Both the position numbers and the translations under genes were made by a program. The notes under the pieces are model-generated. The model was not told the origin of the DNA. It ran no database searches and saw only the letters and a list, made by a program, of their open reading frames with translations. DNA of 64,000 nt, from positions 1-64,000 of the forward strand of contig NZ_BNAF01000001.1 in the NCBI RefSeq assembly GCF_014653155.1, in the 5' to 3' direction. This document shows positions 45,564 through 53,994 of the stretch, piece after piece. Positions within the stretch are counted from its first letter, which is position 1. Each line of letters begins with the position of its first letter. Origin of the DNA: Sphingobacterium griseoflavum (GTDB lineage Bacteria > Bacteroidota > Bacteroidia > Sphingobacteriales > Sphingobacteriaceae).

Positions 45564-45595
45564 TTTGAGGATAATTAAATTAACACTTACCTTAG
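45564..45595 (+). promoter_or_regulatory. Candidate promoter of tatA
   Basis: TTTG at 45564-45567, 20 bases, TACCTTAG at 45588-45595, one mismatch from the -7 consensus. It gives a leader of about 25 bases. Confidence 0.35.
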
Positions 45596-45623
45596 ATGAC
45601 TATAAAGACTAAAAATAAAAGAA

Positions 45624-46106
45624 ATGACTTTAGGATTCTTGAATATTGGATCGCAAGAGATGATACTGATTGTCATCGTCATCTTGCTGTTGTTTGGAGG
45701 TAAGAAGCTTCCTGAATTGGCGCGGGGATTGGGACGCGGGATCCGCGAATTTAAAGATGCTTCGGAAGGAATAAAGCGAGAAATTTCCGATCAGATCAAC
45801 AACTTTGAGAAGGATTTGGATGTAACACCGGAAGAGCAGGCTAAAATTGCCGAGCAATCCGCCGAAGTAAAAGAGGAAGAGAAACTTACTGAAGTCGTCG
45901 CTGAGGGAAATGCCAAAGAGGAAAAAAAGGCATTGCCACAAATCAGTACGCCAGATCATGTTTATCAACATGATCCGGGGCAACAACCAAGCACGGGTGA
46001 TCAGCATTATCAATACGGATACAATGATCATTTCGCATCCGAGGAAGCAGCAGATGGAGCGTCCGTCAGCAAAACGGTTGTTGAAGATTCCACCAAAAAA
46101 GTATAA
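45624..46106 (+). CDS. tatA: Twin-arginine translocase subunit TatA/TatE family
   Basis: A 160-residue protein: one membrane helix at residues about 12-29, the TatA hinge FGGKKLPELARGLGRG (about 24-39), then an amphipathic helix and a long acidic, low-complexity cytoplasmic tail. TatA forms the channel that moves folded proteins with twin-arginine signals. The tail is longer than in short TatA proteins (about 90 residues), common in Bacteroidota. No tatC is next to it in this window. Confidence 0.9.
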   Translation: MTLGFLNIGSQEMILIVIVILLLFGGKKLPELARGLGRGIREFKDASEGIKREISDQINNFEKDLDVTPEEQAKIAEQSAEVKEEEKLTEVVAEGNAKEEKKALPQISTPDHVYQHDPGQQPSTGDQHYQYGYNDHFASEEAADGASVSKTVVEDSTKKV

Positions 46107-46188
46107 TTACAACCTTTAAACGATCGGGTGTTTATCGCAATAGGACGCTAAACCATTCAGAATACGTGTATTAAAGAACGAATGTTTA

Positions 46189-46223
46189 CGAAGCAATCTG
46201 CACCAAGGTGATAGGTTGCTTCG
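46189..46223. repeat. Hairpin upstream of tex
   Basis: Outer arms CGAAGCAA (46189-46196) and TTGCTTCG (46216-46223) with an inner stem CACC-AA-GGTG (46201-46210), so the whole region can fold as one long hairpin. There is no T-run after it. It may be the tatA transcript end or a regulatory RNA structure in the tex leader. Confidence 0.5.
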
Positions 46224-46312
46224 TTGCTACTAGAGCGGCGGTACATGGTCTGTTATGCTTGAAAACGCCGATTGTCGTAACCCCATGATCGTAATCGAAC
46301 ACACTTTATAAT

Positions 46313-48541
46313 ATGGCATACGAAATTACCATTTCGCAAGAGCTTGGCGTAACCAACCGTCAGGTGTCCACAACGATCGCACTTCTAGATGAAGGGGCGA
46401 CCATTCCATTTATCGCACGTTACAGGAAAGAAATGACGGGAAGCTTGGACGAAGTACAGATCGCGAGCATTCGTGATCGCCTTCAACAGCTACGAGACCT
46501 GGATAAACGAAAAGATGCAGTCCTGAAATCGATTAATGAACAGGGAAAGCTCACCGCTGAATTGGAGCTACAGGTAAAGTCGGCTGAATCGATGGCCATT
46601 TTGGAAGATATTTACCTTCCATTTAAGCCGAAAAGGAAGACTCGCGCATCGGTTGCACGGGAAAAAGGATTACAGCCGTTAGCCGAGCAGTTAATGGAGC
46701 AGCATAACCCCGACATTTTTCGTCTAGCTGAGCGTTTTGTGAGCGTGGAAAATGGGGTTGATAAAATCGAAGATGCGCTATCAGGTGCCCGTGATATTAT
46801 TGCGGAACAAATAGCCGAAGATACCGAAGTTAGAACATTGGCGCGCAAAGTCTTTTTGGAAAAAGGACGTTTCGTCTCACGTGTGGTTTCGGGAAAAGAA
46901 GAGGCGGCGTTAAAGTACAAGGATTATTTCGAATGGTCCGAGTCCCTGAAAGACGCCCCGTCACATCGCGTTCTGGCCATGCGAAGAGGTGAAAAGGAGG
47001 AACTTCTGTACTTGGATATTGTGGTGGATGAAGCGGATATTGTACCGATGATAGATCAGCGTTACATCAAAGGTAAGGACGAAGCATCTGCGCAGGTTCG
47101 TTTAGCGCTGCTCGATAGTTACAAGCGCTTGCTTAAGCCCTCCATGGAAACGGAGGTGCGTGTTTTGACCCGACAGCGTGCCGACGAAGAAGCTATTCGT
47201 GTGTTTGCCGATAATGTGCGTCAACTGCTGTTGACAGCGCCTTTGGGACAAAAGCGATTGTTGGCGATTGATCCGGGCTTTCGGACAGGATGCAAAACCG
47301 TGGTGCTTGATGCGCAAGGTTCTTTGTTGGAAAACACGACAATTTTCCCGCACACGGGAGCAGGAGGCGCTGCTGAAGCCGCGAAGACGGTGAAGCACCT
47401 AGTAGATAAATATAACATTGAGGCCATCGCCGTAGGAAATGGAACGGCCGGACGGGAAACCGAAGAGTTTGTGCGAAAACTGGGTATGCAAGCTGTAACG
47501 CTGGTGATGGTCAATGAATCTGGTGCATCAATCTACTCCGCCTCTGATGTTGCACGCGAGGAGTTTCCGGATCACGATGTTACCGTGCGCGGTGCTATAT
47601 CGATTGGTAGGCGTTTGATGGATCCACTGGCCGAGCTGGTAAAAATCGATCCCAAGTCGATTGGAGTGGGACAATACCAACACGATGTTGATCAACACAA
47701 ACTGCAAACAGCCCTGGACGACACGGTGGTATCATGTGTTAATGCGGTTGGCGTAGAGCTTAACACCGCTTCTAAGCAAATTCTTGCCTATATATCTGGG
47801 TTGGGACCTTCTTTAGCGCAGCAAATCGTGAACTACCGCACGGCCAACGGCCCTTTTCGATCTCGAAAGGAATTGAAGAAGGTGCCGCGCTTGGGCGATA
47901 AAGCGTTCGAACAGGCCGCAGGTTTCTTGCGTATCCGCCATGGCGAACATCCATTGGATGCTTCTGCCGTACATCCCGAACGCTATGCCTTGGTTGAACA
48001 GATGGCGAAGGACGTAAACAGTAATGTTGCTGACCTTTTGACCAACGAAGAGATCCGGAAGCAAATTGATTTGAAAAAATATGTATCAGAACAGGTCGGT
48101 TTGCCAACCCTGAACGACATTTTAGGAGAGCTGTCCAAGCCCGGCAGGGATCCCCGCGAGCAGTTCGAAGCTTTCAGTTTCACAGATGGGGTGCATACCA
48201 TTGCCGATCTCCGAGTTGGCATGAAATTACCGGGCATTGTCACCAACATCACTAATTTTGGGGCTTTTGTCGATATCGGGGTGCATCAAGATGGCTTAGT
48301 GCATCTCAGCCAATTGGCTAATCGTTATGTTTCTGATCCGCATGAAGTGGTTAAGGTACAGCAACGTGTGCTGGTAACCGTGACGGAGGTCGATGAGCGG
48401 AGGAATAGGATAGGGCTGTCAATGAAGACCGAGGAAAAGCTTAATCCTACACCGAAGCGTGATCGAAACAATCGATCAAATTCACAATCGGAAACGGACA
48501 TGGCATCTAAGCTAGCCGCCTTGGCGAGCAAATTCAAATAA
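46313..48541 (+). CDS. tex: Tex family RNA-binding transcriptional accessory protein
   Basis: A 742-residue protein with the Tex domain order: N-terminal helical region (FIARYRKEMTG at 27-37), YqgF-like RNase H fold with LAIDPGFRTGCKTVVLD (about 317-333), helix-hairpin-helix units (ISGLGPSLAQQIVNYR), and a C-terminal S1 RNA-binding domain (about 640-710, with VTNITNFGAFVDIG). Tex binds nucleic acids and affects transcription and toxin expression in other bacteria. Single gene, ended by a strong terminator. Confidence 0.95.
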   Translation: MAYEITISQELGVTNRQVSTTIALLDEGATIPFIARYRKEMTGSLDEVQIASIRDRLQQLRDLDKRKDAVLKSINEQGKLTAELELQVKSAESMAILEDIYLPFKPKRKTRASVAREKGLQPLAEQLMEQHNPDIFRLAERFVSVENGVDKIEDALSGARDIIAEQIAEDTEVRTLARKVFLEKGRFVSRVVSGKEEAALKYKDYFEWSESLKDAPSHRVLAMRRGEKEELLYLDIVVDEADIVPMIDQRYIKGKDEASAQVRLALLDSYKRLLKPSMETEVRVLTRQRADEEAIRVFADNVRQLLLTAPLGQKRLLAIDPGFRTGCKTVVLDAQGSLLENTTIFPHTGAGGAAEAAKTVKHLVDKYNIEAIAVGNGTAGRETEEFVRKLGMQAVTLVMVNESGASIYSASDVAREEFPDHDVTVRGAISIGRRLMDPLAELVKIDPKSIGVGQYQHDVDQHKLQTALDDTVVSCVNAVGVELNTASKQILAYISGLGPSLAQQIVNYRTANGPFRSRKELKKVPRLGDKAFEQAAGFLRIRHGEHPLDASAVHPERYALVEQMAKDVNSNVADLLTNEEIRKQIDLKKYVSEQVGLPTLNDILGELSKPGRDPREQFEAFSFTDGVHTIADLRVGMKLPGIVTNITNFGAFVDIGVHQDGLVHLSQLANRYVSDPHEVVKVQQRVLVTVTEVDERRNRIGLSMKTEEKLNPTPKRDRNNRSNSQSETDMASKLAALASKFK

Positions 48542-48575
48542 AAAAGAAGGGAGCAAAATCGCTCCCTTCTTTTTT
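48541..48575. terminator. Bidirectional terminator (tex / SusD)
   Basis: Perfect 14-bp stem 48541-48554 / 48561-48574 with A-run and T-run flanks, between convergent genes. Confidence 0.9.
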
Positions 48576-48579
48576 ATTG

Positions 48580-49944
48580 TTAGTAGCCTGGATTCTGTTC
48601 CAAGCCTCCGCCGAGCACGATTTGTCCCGACGGTATGGGGTAAACGAAGTATTGCTCGTTTGAAAGGCTACTGTATTTTTCGAGGGCCAGCCCCGTCCGA
48701 CAAAAGTCAAACCAGGTTTCCCCCTCAAAAAGAAGCTCGCGCTCCTTTTCCTCCTGTACAAACAGCACAAAGTCATCTACATTTGTAAATTCCGAGATCT
48801 CCCGGCCCACGTTGGCCCGTGTTAAAACGGCGTTCAACGAGTTAAATGCTTCCGTAGAAACGGTGCCGCTCACACGCGCTGCCGCTTCGGCGTGAATCAA
48901 ATAAATTTCGGCCAAACGGATGATAGGCAGGTTTTGGCTTGGGGGATTTGCATTGGGAAACTTACCGATGTAAAACTGATCCCGTGTTCCTTTAAACACA
49001 GAGAAATCACGTCTGCTGTCCCCTTCTTCGAACAAGGCAACAATGGAAGAGTCTTTGGCGCGAAACAACATGCTCGCGTTATCATTGCTGACCAAAGCCA
49101 ATGGATTGGTTGTTTGGTCATCGAACTGGAGCTCGAAAATAGATTCGGTAGTATTTTCATTTTGCCAGATACTGCCAAAATTAGCTACCAGTTGAAATGC
49201 TTCTGAATCGATAATCTCTTTCGCTAAGCTGGCAGCCTGTGTATAATCGTTAGTATATTGTGCCTGATAGAGATACACCTTCGCCAACAAAGCTTTAGCT
49301 GCGGCTTTGGTAGCACGACCTTTGGTAGCATCAACGCTCTCGTTGGATTCTTGCAGAGCCTCCACGCTTTCCGTCAAATCAGTTACCATCTGCGCATAGA
49401 TTTCCTCGGGGTCACTTTGCCGAATAGCTTGGTTCTCTTCCTCGGTCGTCGCAGTCAATTTTAGCGGAACGCGTCCGAAGGCTCTTACTAAGAAAAAATA
49501 GCTCATGGCGCGGACAAATTTTCCTTCACCGATAAACTGGTTTCTTTTTTCCAGGGAAATGGCATTCTCCGGAATTTCAGGAACGCGGGCTATGATGTTG
49601 TTTGCCGCATTGATCGTATTATACACCCCTTGCCATACATTGGAGGTCCAGGGATTGATAACAGTAACGTTGTGTGTAGCGAAGTTTTCGTACTCCGGAA
49701 ATGCCGAAGCGTGGGCGACGTGTCGTGCGGAAAACTCGGGGACGATAACTGCCGTCTGTCCCCATGAGAACGAGCTGGTCATGGTGCGGTACATACCGAT
49801 GACCGCCGAGTTGGCATTGGTTTCTGAATTGAAAAAATTGTCATTCGTCACTTGGCTGAGTGGTTCTCGATCGAGAAAACTATTGCAAGCAGAGAAGCCT
49901 ACTGCGAAAAGCGCGAAGACAGAAAGTTTATATAGCGTATTCAT
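48580..49944 (-). CDS. RagB/SusD family nutrient uptake outer membrane protein
   Basis: A 454-residue surface lipoprotein (lipobox FSAC, cysteine about 19; the next residues NSFLDREPLSQVTNDNFF are the SusD signature). The rest is a TPR-rich SusD fold with the C-terminal RagB region. SusD acts as a lid over its SusC partner and captures glycans or peptides. It starts at ATG 49944, 13 bases after the SusC gene end, and is the second gene of the pair. Confidence 0.93.
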   Translation of the reverse strand: MNTLYKLSVFALFAVGFSACNSFLDREPLSQVTNDNFFNSETNANSAVIGMYRTMTSSFSWGQTAVIVPEFSARHVAHASAFPEYENFATHNVTVINPWTSNVWQGVYNTINAANNIIARVPEIPENAISLEKRNQFIGEGKFVRAMSYFFLVRAFGRVPLKLTATTEEENQAIRQSDPEEIYAQMVTDLTESVEALQESNESVDATKGRATKAAAKALLAKVYLYQAQYTNDYTQAASLAKEIIDSEAFQLVANFGSIWQNENTTESIFELQFDDQTTNPLALVSNDNASMLFRAKDSSIVALFEEGDSRRDFSVFKGTRDQFYIGKFPNANPPSQNLPIIRLAEIYLIHAEAAARVSGTVSTEAFNSLNAVLTRANVGREISEFTNVDDFVLFVQEEKERELLFEGETWFDFCRTGLALEKYSSLSNEQYFVYPIPSGQIVLGGGLEQNPGY

Positions 49945-49957
49945 GTGTGCTTTAATG

Positions 49958-52900
49958 TTAAAATGACAAATTGATACCTGCGGTAAAAATGCGCGGCTGT
50001 GGATAACTTCCATAATCGTAACCATATATCAGACCTGTGTTGGCACCGCCGTGACTGGATCCGACCTCCGGGTCAAATCCTTTATATTTGGTGAAAACAT
50101 AGGCATTTTGTACGGTTACGTAAGCGCGAAGTTTGTTCACCTTTATTTTGTCTGTCAAATCCTTCGGTAAGGAATAACCAAGGGTTATGTTACGCAGGCG
50201 GAAGAAGGATCCATCTTGCACAAACCGATCTGATATAGCCGAGTTATCGAAATTGCCAGGAGTGGGGCGCGGCACATCGGTATTATCGCCAGGCTGTCTC
50301 CATCTATCGACCCAATCTACAAGACCGTTGGAGCTTAAGTTGGAGCCTCCTAGGCCCGTTGCAAGATTGTAATTAAACAGGTCATTGCCGTAAGAAAACT
50401 GCCCCATAATACTCAAGTCAAAGTTACGGTACTGAAAATTGTTGGTAATACCGCCAAAGAAATCCGGGTTGGGATCTCCGATGATCTGCCTGTCGAGCGG
50501 ATCGCTCGGTGTTGTCGGTTGCCCGTCACGACCTTCGTATTCTATGAGTCCTGTTTGTGGATTTACACCGATCATCTTCCATCCGAAGAACGTTCCTAGC
50601 GGAAGACCTGCTTCCGCAATATTGAGTTCGCCAACACCGCCCAGCATACGTGGCACGCCCGGTGGCAGCGCAAGTACTTTGTTGCGGTTGAATGTCATGT
50701 TCAAAGATGTTGTCCATTTAAATGCACCCACAAGATTCTGTGTAGTCAATTCAAATTCAAAACCTTTGTTTTCAATATCGCCCGAATTGGTGAACTGATT
50801 GAGATAGCCCGAGCTGCTCAATATAGGTACAGCAATTAACAAATCTGACGTCTTCTTATAATAGTAATCGGCAAGGATGGAAATTCTATTGTTGAATAAG
50901 CCAAGGTCGATACCAATATCCGTCTGTTGCGTGGTTTCCCATTTCAGGTTTATATCGCCCAAAACCGCAGGAACAAAGCCCGGAGCGCCCAAATAGTTGT
51001 TGCCTCCAGAATACAGCGAATAACTTGCGTAGTTGCCAATATTTTGATTACCTGTCACCCCCCAGCTACCGCGCAATTTTAAATTACTGATACTAGGAAG
51101 CTCCTTTAAAAAGCCTTCTTCCGAAATACGCCATGCCGCCGCAACAGATGGGAATGTCGCCCAGCGATTTTCAGCACCGAACCGGGAAGATCCATCAGAT
51201 CGTAGATTGGCTGTTACGATATATTTCTTTTGGAAATCATAGCTTACCCGTGCAAAACCAGACGCTATGGCCCACTCTTCTGGGAATGAATTTGCTCCTG
51301 TTACTACACCTCCGGCACTAATGTATGGAATATCGTTCGAAGGAAAATTATTCCGTTGTCCGTGGACGAATTCTAGTCGGGATTCTTGTACCGAGAATCC
51401 TCCCAAGGCATTCACATGGTGATCGCCGAACGTCTTATCAAATGTTAAGGTTGTTTCATTGATCCACAATTGATCTCGCGTATTCCGACGGGCGCCGATA
51501 CCACCTTGGCTGGCAAACGCGCGAAGCCCGTTGGGAGGCATAAAGAAGGTCTCATCGATGAAACTTGCGTCTACGCCGAAACTCGTTTTAAAAGCAAGGG
51601 ACGGGATGAAGCGGTATTCTGCACTCGCATTTGCCAAGATACGCCAAGTTTGCGCATTGTTAATCGGTAGGTTTAGTATAGCTAAGGGGTTCTCCCGTGT
51701 GGCGCTTACCTGATCGTACACATAGTTTCCGTTTTCATCATACACCGATAAATTTGGCGGTGCGAAGATCCCGTTCTTAGTGGCTCCTTCACGGGAGTTT
51801 TCTTCTTGTACGCGGTCGTTTTCTGCGCGCGTGATGTTAATTGCGGTGGCAAAATTCAGTTTCTCACTGTGTTGGTGATTCAGGTTGATGCGTCCGCTAA
51901 TACGATTGAAATCGGATCCATGTAAAATACCGCCTTGTCGCATGTAACCGAACGAGGTGTAATACTGCGTTTTCTCACCACCGCCACTTGCGGCCACCTC
52001 GTAGCTTCGGGTAGCTGCTTTTCGAAACACCACATCCTGCCAATCGGTGTTGATGGAAGGGTTGGAAAGAATTTGATCAGGAATGACACGGCTAGGGTCT
52101 TCTTGTTGATAGATACTATAGAAGTCGCGCATATAGTCTTGGTACTGCGCGGTGTTCATCATCTTGTACTTCCGCTCTGCAGGCATTTCAGAGTAGCCTT
52201 CGTACATATTGAAATGAAATTGACTTGTCCCAGCTTCACCTTTTTTGGTGGTGATCAATACGACACCGTTTGCCGCCCGCGAACCGTATATCGATGAGGA
52301 TGCTGCATCTTTAAGGATCTCAACGGACTGCACATCGGAAGGATTCAAAGAAGACAAAACGTTGATACCTTGTGTTCCTCCTCCAAAGTCAAAGGTCGAA
52401 CCACCGGTGAAATTGGTGGTACTGTTGACAGGTATACCGTCAATGACATAGAGGGGGTCCGAGCTTGCGTTGATGGATGTTGTACCGCGTACACGGATGC
52501 TTAGCCCACCGCCCGGCGAACCCGACTTTTGGGATACCTGTACACCACCAGCCTTGCCTTGAATCGCTTGGGGGATACTGGGCAATACCTCGTTTTCAAT
52601 TTGATCAGAACCAATACTGGATACCGAACTGGCAAGCGTTGCGCGTTCCATGGTGCCATATCCAACGGCAACGACTTGTACGGACTCGATCGTTTTGGTT
52701 TCTTGTATCAGCATGACTGATACGTCTTTTCTGTTGTTTAGCACTTCTTCATGCTCCCGGTAGCCTACTGCACTGAAAATAAGCGCCTGACTGTTAGCCG
52801 CGGCAATACTAAACTTCCCTTGGTCATCCGTTGCTGCAGTAATCGCTTGTCCTTTTACGGATACGGTGGCACCCGCAACGGGACCATTCGCGTCGCGCAC

Positions 52901-53503
52901 AGTTCCCTGAACAAGATCCTGCGCGTTTTGGGGCGTCGCGCTGGAGTTGGTCCGTGCTGTTGTGGCTGATTGCGTGGAATCCTGCTGCACGGGCAATAAC
53001 GAGATTGCTTTGGTACCGGTCGAATCCGTCAGTGTGGAATCTACAGCATTGGTTGCCATCACTGTAGAATCCGTTTGCGCAGAATCCGGCAGTGCTACCT
53101 TCAGAACGACGTGGATCTCACTGCGGTTGTTTACCGGCTCTTCGTGCCGTGCAAAGTCTGTTTTGTTGAAGATCAGGGTAGCATCGGGCTTCGCCTCCAG
53201 TGCATATGCCCCTTGCTCGTCCGAAACGACATTGACAGACTCCCCCTTAACGGTCACGATAACGCCCTGCATCGGGGCGCCCTGCTCGTCTTTGACAGAC
53301 CCTTTGATTGCATTTAATGTATCCAATTGTAAGGGGGACGCCGACCAGTAATGGTGCGAACTGTTGTTCTCTTTAAGTGGGTTGGTAAAGGTAGTATTCA
53401 CCTTTTGTGATGTTGCTTTACTTGTTTCGGCGTTGGAGAGAGAGGAAAATACAGGAATAGGCCCGAACAAGAGCAATGGAATTGCATAGATAGCATGTTT
53501 CAT
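49958..53503 (-). CDS. SusC/RagA family TonB-linked outer membrane protein
   Basis: An 1181-residue receptor. The N-terminal region is unusual: two carboxypeptidase-like domains, residues about 67-136 (GSVKDEQGAPMQG) and 199-266 (GTVRDANGPVAG), separated by a Ser/Thr/Asp-rich linker (about 138-196). Then comes the RagA motif VVAVGYGT (about 277-284), a plug with IRVRGTTSIN and PLYVIDGIPV, and a large barrel ending in FTAGINLSF. Most SusC proteins have one such domain. It is the first gene of the pair with SusD. Confidence 0.93.
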   Translation of the reverse strand: MKHAIYAIPLLLFGPIPVFSSLSNAETSKATSQKVNTTFTNPLKENNSSHHYWSASPLQLDTLNAIKGSVKDEQGAPMQGVIVTVKGESVNVVSDEQGAYALEAKPDATLIFNKTDFARHEEPVNNRSEIHVVLKVALPDSAQTDSTVMATNAVDSTLTDSTGTKAISLLPVQQDSTQSATTARTNSSATPQNAQDLVQGTVRDANGPVAGATVSVKGQAITAATDDQGKFSIAAANSQALIFSAVGYREHEEVLNNRKDVSVMLIQETKTIESVQVVAVGYGTMERATLASSVSSIGSDQIENEVLPSIPQAIQGKAGGVQVSQKSGSPGGGLSIRVRGTTSINASSDPLYVIDGIPVNSTTNFTGGSTFDFGGGTQGINVLSSLNPSDVQSVEILKDAASSSIYGSRAANGVVLITTKKGEAGTSQFHFNMYEGYSEMPAERKYKMMNTAQYQDYMRDFYSIYQQEDPSRVIPDQILSNPSINTDWQDVVFRKAATRSYEVAASGGGEKTQYYTSFGYMRQGGILHGSDFNRISGRINLNHQHSEKLNFATAINITRAENDRVQEENSREGATKNGIFAPPNLSVYDENGNYVYDQVSATRENPLAILNLPINNAQTWRILANASAEYRFIPSLAFKTSFGVDASFIDETFFMPPNGLRAFASQGGIGARRNTRDQLWINETTLTFDKTFGDHHVNALGGFSVQESRLEFVHGQRNNFPSNDIPYISAGGVVTGANSFPEEWAIASGFARVSYDFQKKYIVTANLRSDGSSRFGAENRWATFPSVAAAWRISEEGFLKELPSISNLKLRGSWGVTGNQNIGNYASYSLYSGGNNYLGAPGFVPAVLGDINLKWETTQQTDIGIDLGLFNNRISILADYYYKKTSDLLIAVPILSSSGYLNQFTNSGDIENKGFEFELTTQNLVGAFKWTTSLNMTFNRNKVLALPPGVPRMLGGVGELNIAEAGLPLGTFFGWKMIGVNPQTGLIEYEGRDGQPTTPSDPLDRQIIGDPNPDFFGGITNNFQYRNFDLSIMGQFSYGNDLFNYNLATGLGGSNLSSNGLVDWVDRWRQPGDNTDVPRPTPGNFDNSAISDRFVQDGSFFRLRNITLGYSLPKDLTDKIKVNKLRAYVTVQNAYVFTKYKGFDPEVGSSHGGANTGLIYGYDYGSYPQPRIFTAGINLSF

Positions 53504-53703
53504 TCTTAACTTTTAGTTTTTTAATATATGTACCATTATCTGCAGTTCTAACAAAAAATCCGCTATCGTCGTTCAAGCTGTTAATTATAATATTTTTGTT
53601 ACAAACTATCTTTCTAACGTTCTCTTTACAAATATTAGTATGTAAATTCAGATAAAAATGTATATTTCGAGTGCTAAAGCACAAGTACACACAAACATTT
53701 TAG

Positions 53704-53994
53704 ATGACTTACGAAGATTTTTTGCGGCGCTTAGAAGAAGAACAAACTGCACCGACCGAATTAACAGCGCCTTTACAAGCGCTTTGGTATGAACGGAAAG
53801 GGGATTGGAAAAAGGCGCACGAGCTGATCGATCATTTGGACGATCATATTGCTGCTCACGTGCATGCATACTTGCATCGTGTGGAAGGCGATTTAGGAAA
53901 TGCCCAATACTGGTATCACCGAGCGCAGCAGCCTATTTTCAAAGGGACTACAGCGGAAGAATGGCACAATATGGTGCGGTTGTTGTTGCGTTAA
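53704..53994 (+). CDS. Hypothetical protein with TPR-like helical fold
   Basis: A 96-residue protein rich in helix. Segments AHELIDHL.., AHVHAYLHRVEGDLGNAQYWYHRA follow a tetratricopeptide-like spacing. Related short proteins with the HAYLHRxEGDxxNAxYWYxRA pattern occur in many bacterial phyla, but no function is known to me. Its stop codon overlaps the stop of tamB on the opposite strand (shared TTAA at 53991-53994). Confidence 0.72.
   Translation: MTYEDFLRRLEEEQTAPTELTAPLQALWYERKGDWKKAHELIDHLDDHIAAHVHAYLHRVEGDLGNAQYWYHRAQQPIFKGTTAEEWHNMVRLLLR

Noticed and set aside
53671..53682. Short palindrome GTGCT-AA-AGCAC before the small TPR-like gene
   Set aside because: 12 bases only and not repeated elsewhere in the window; no evidence of an operator.
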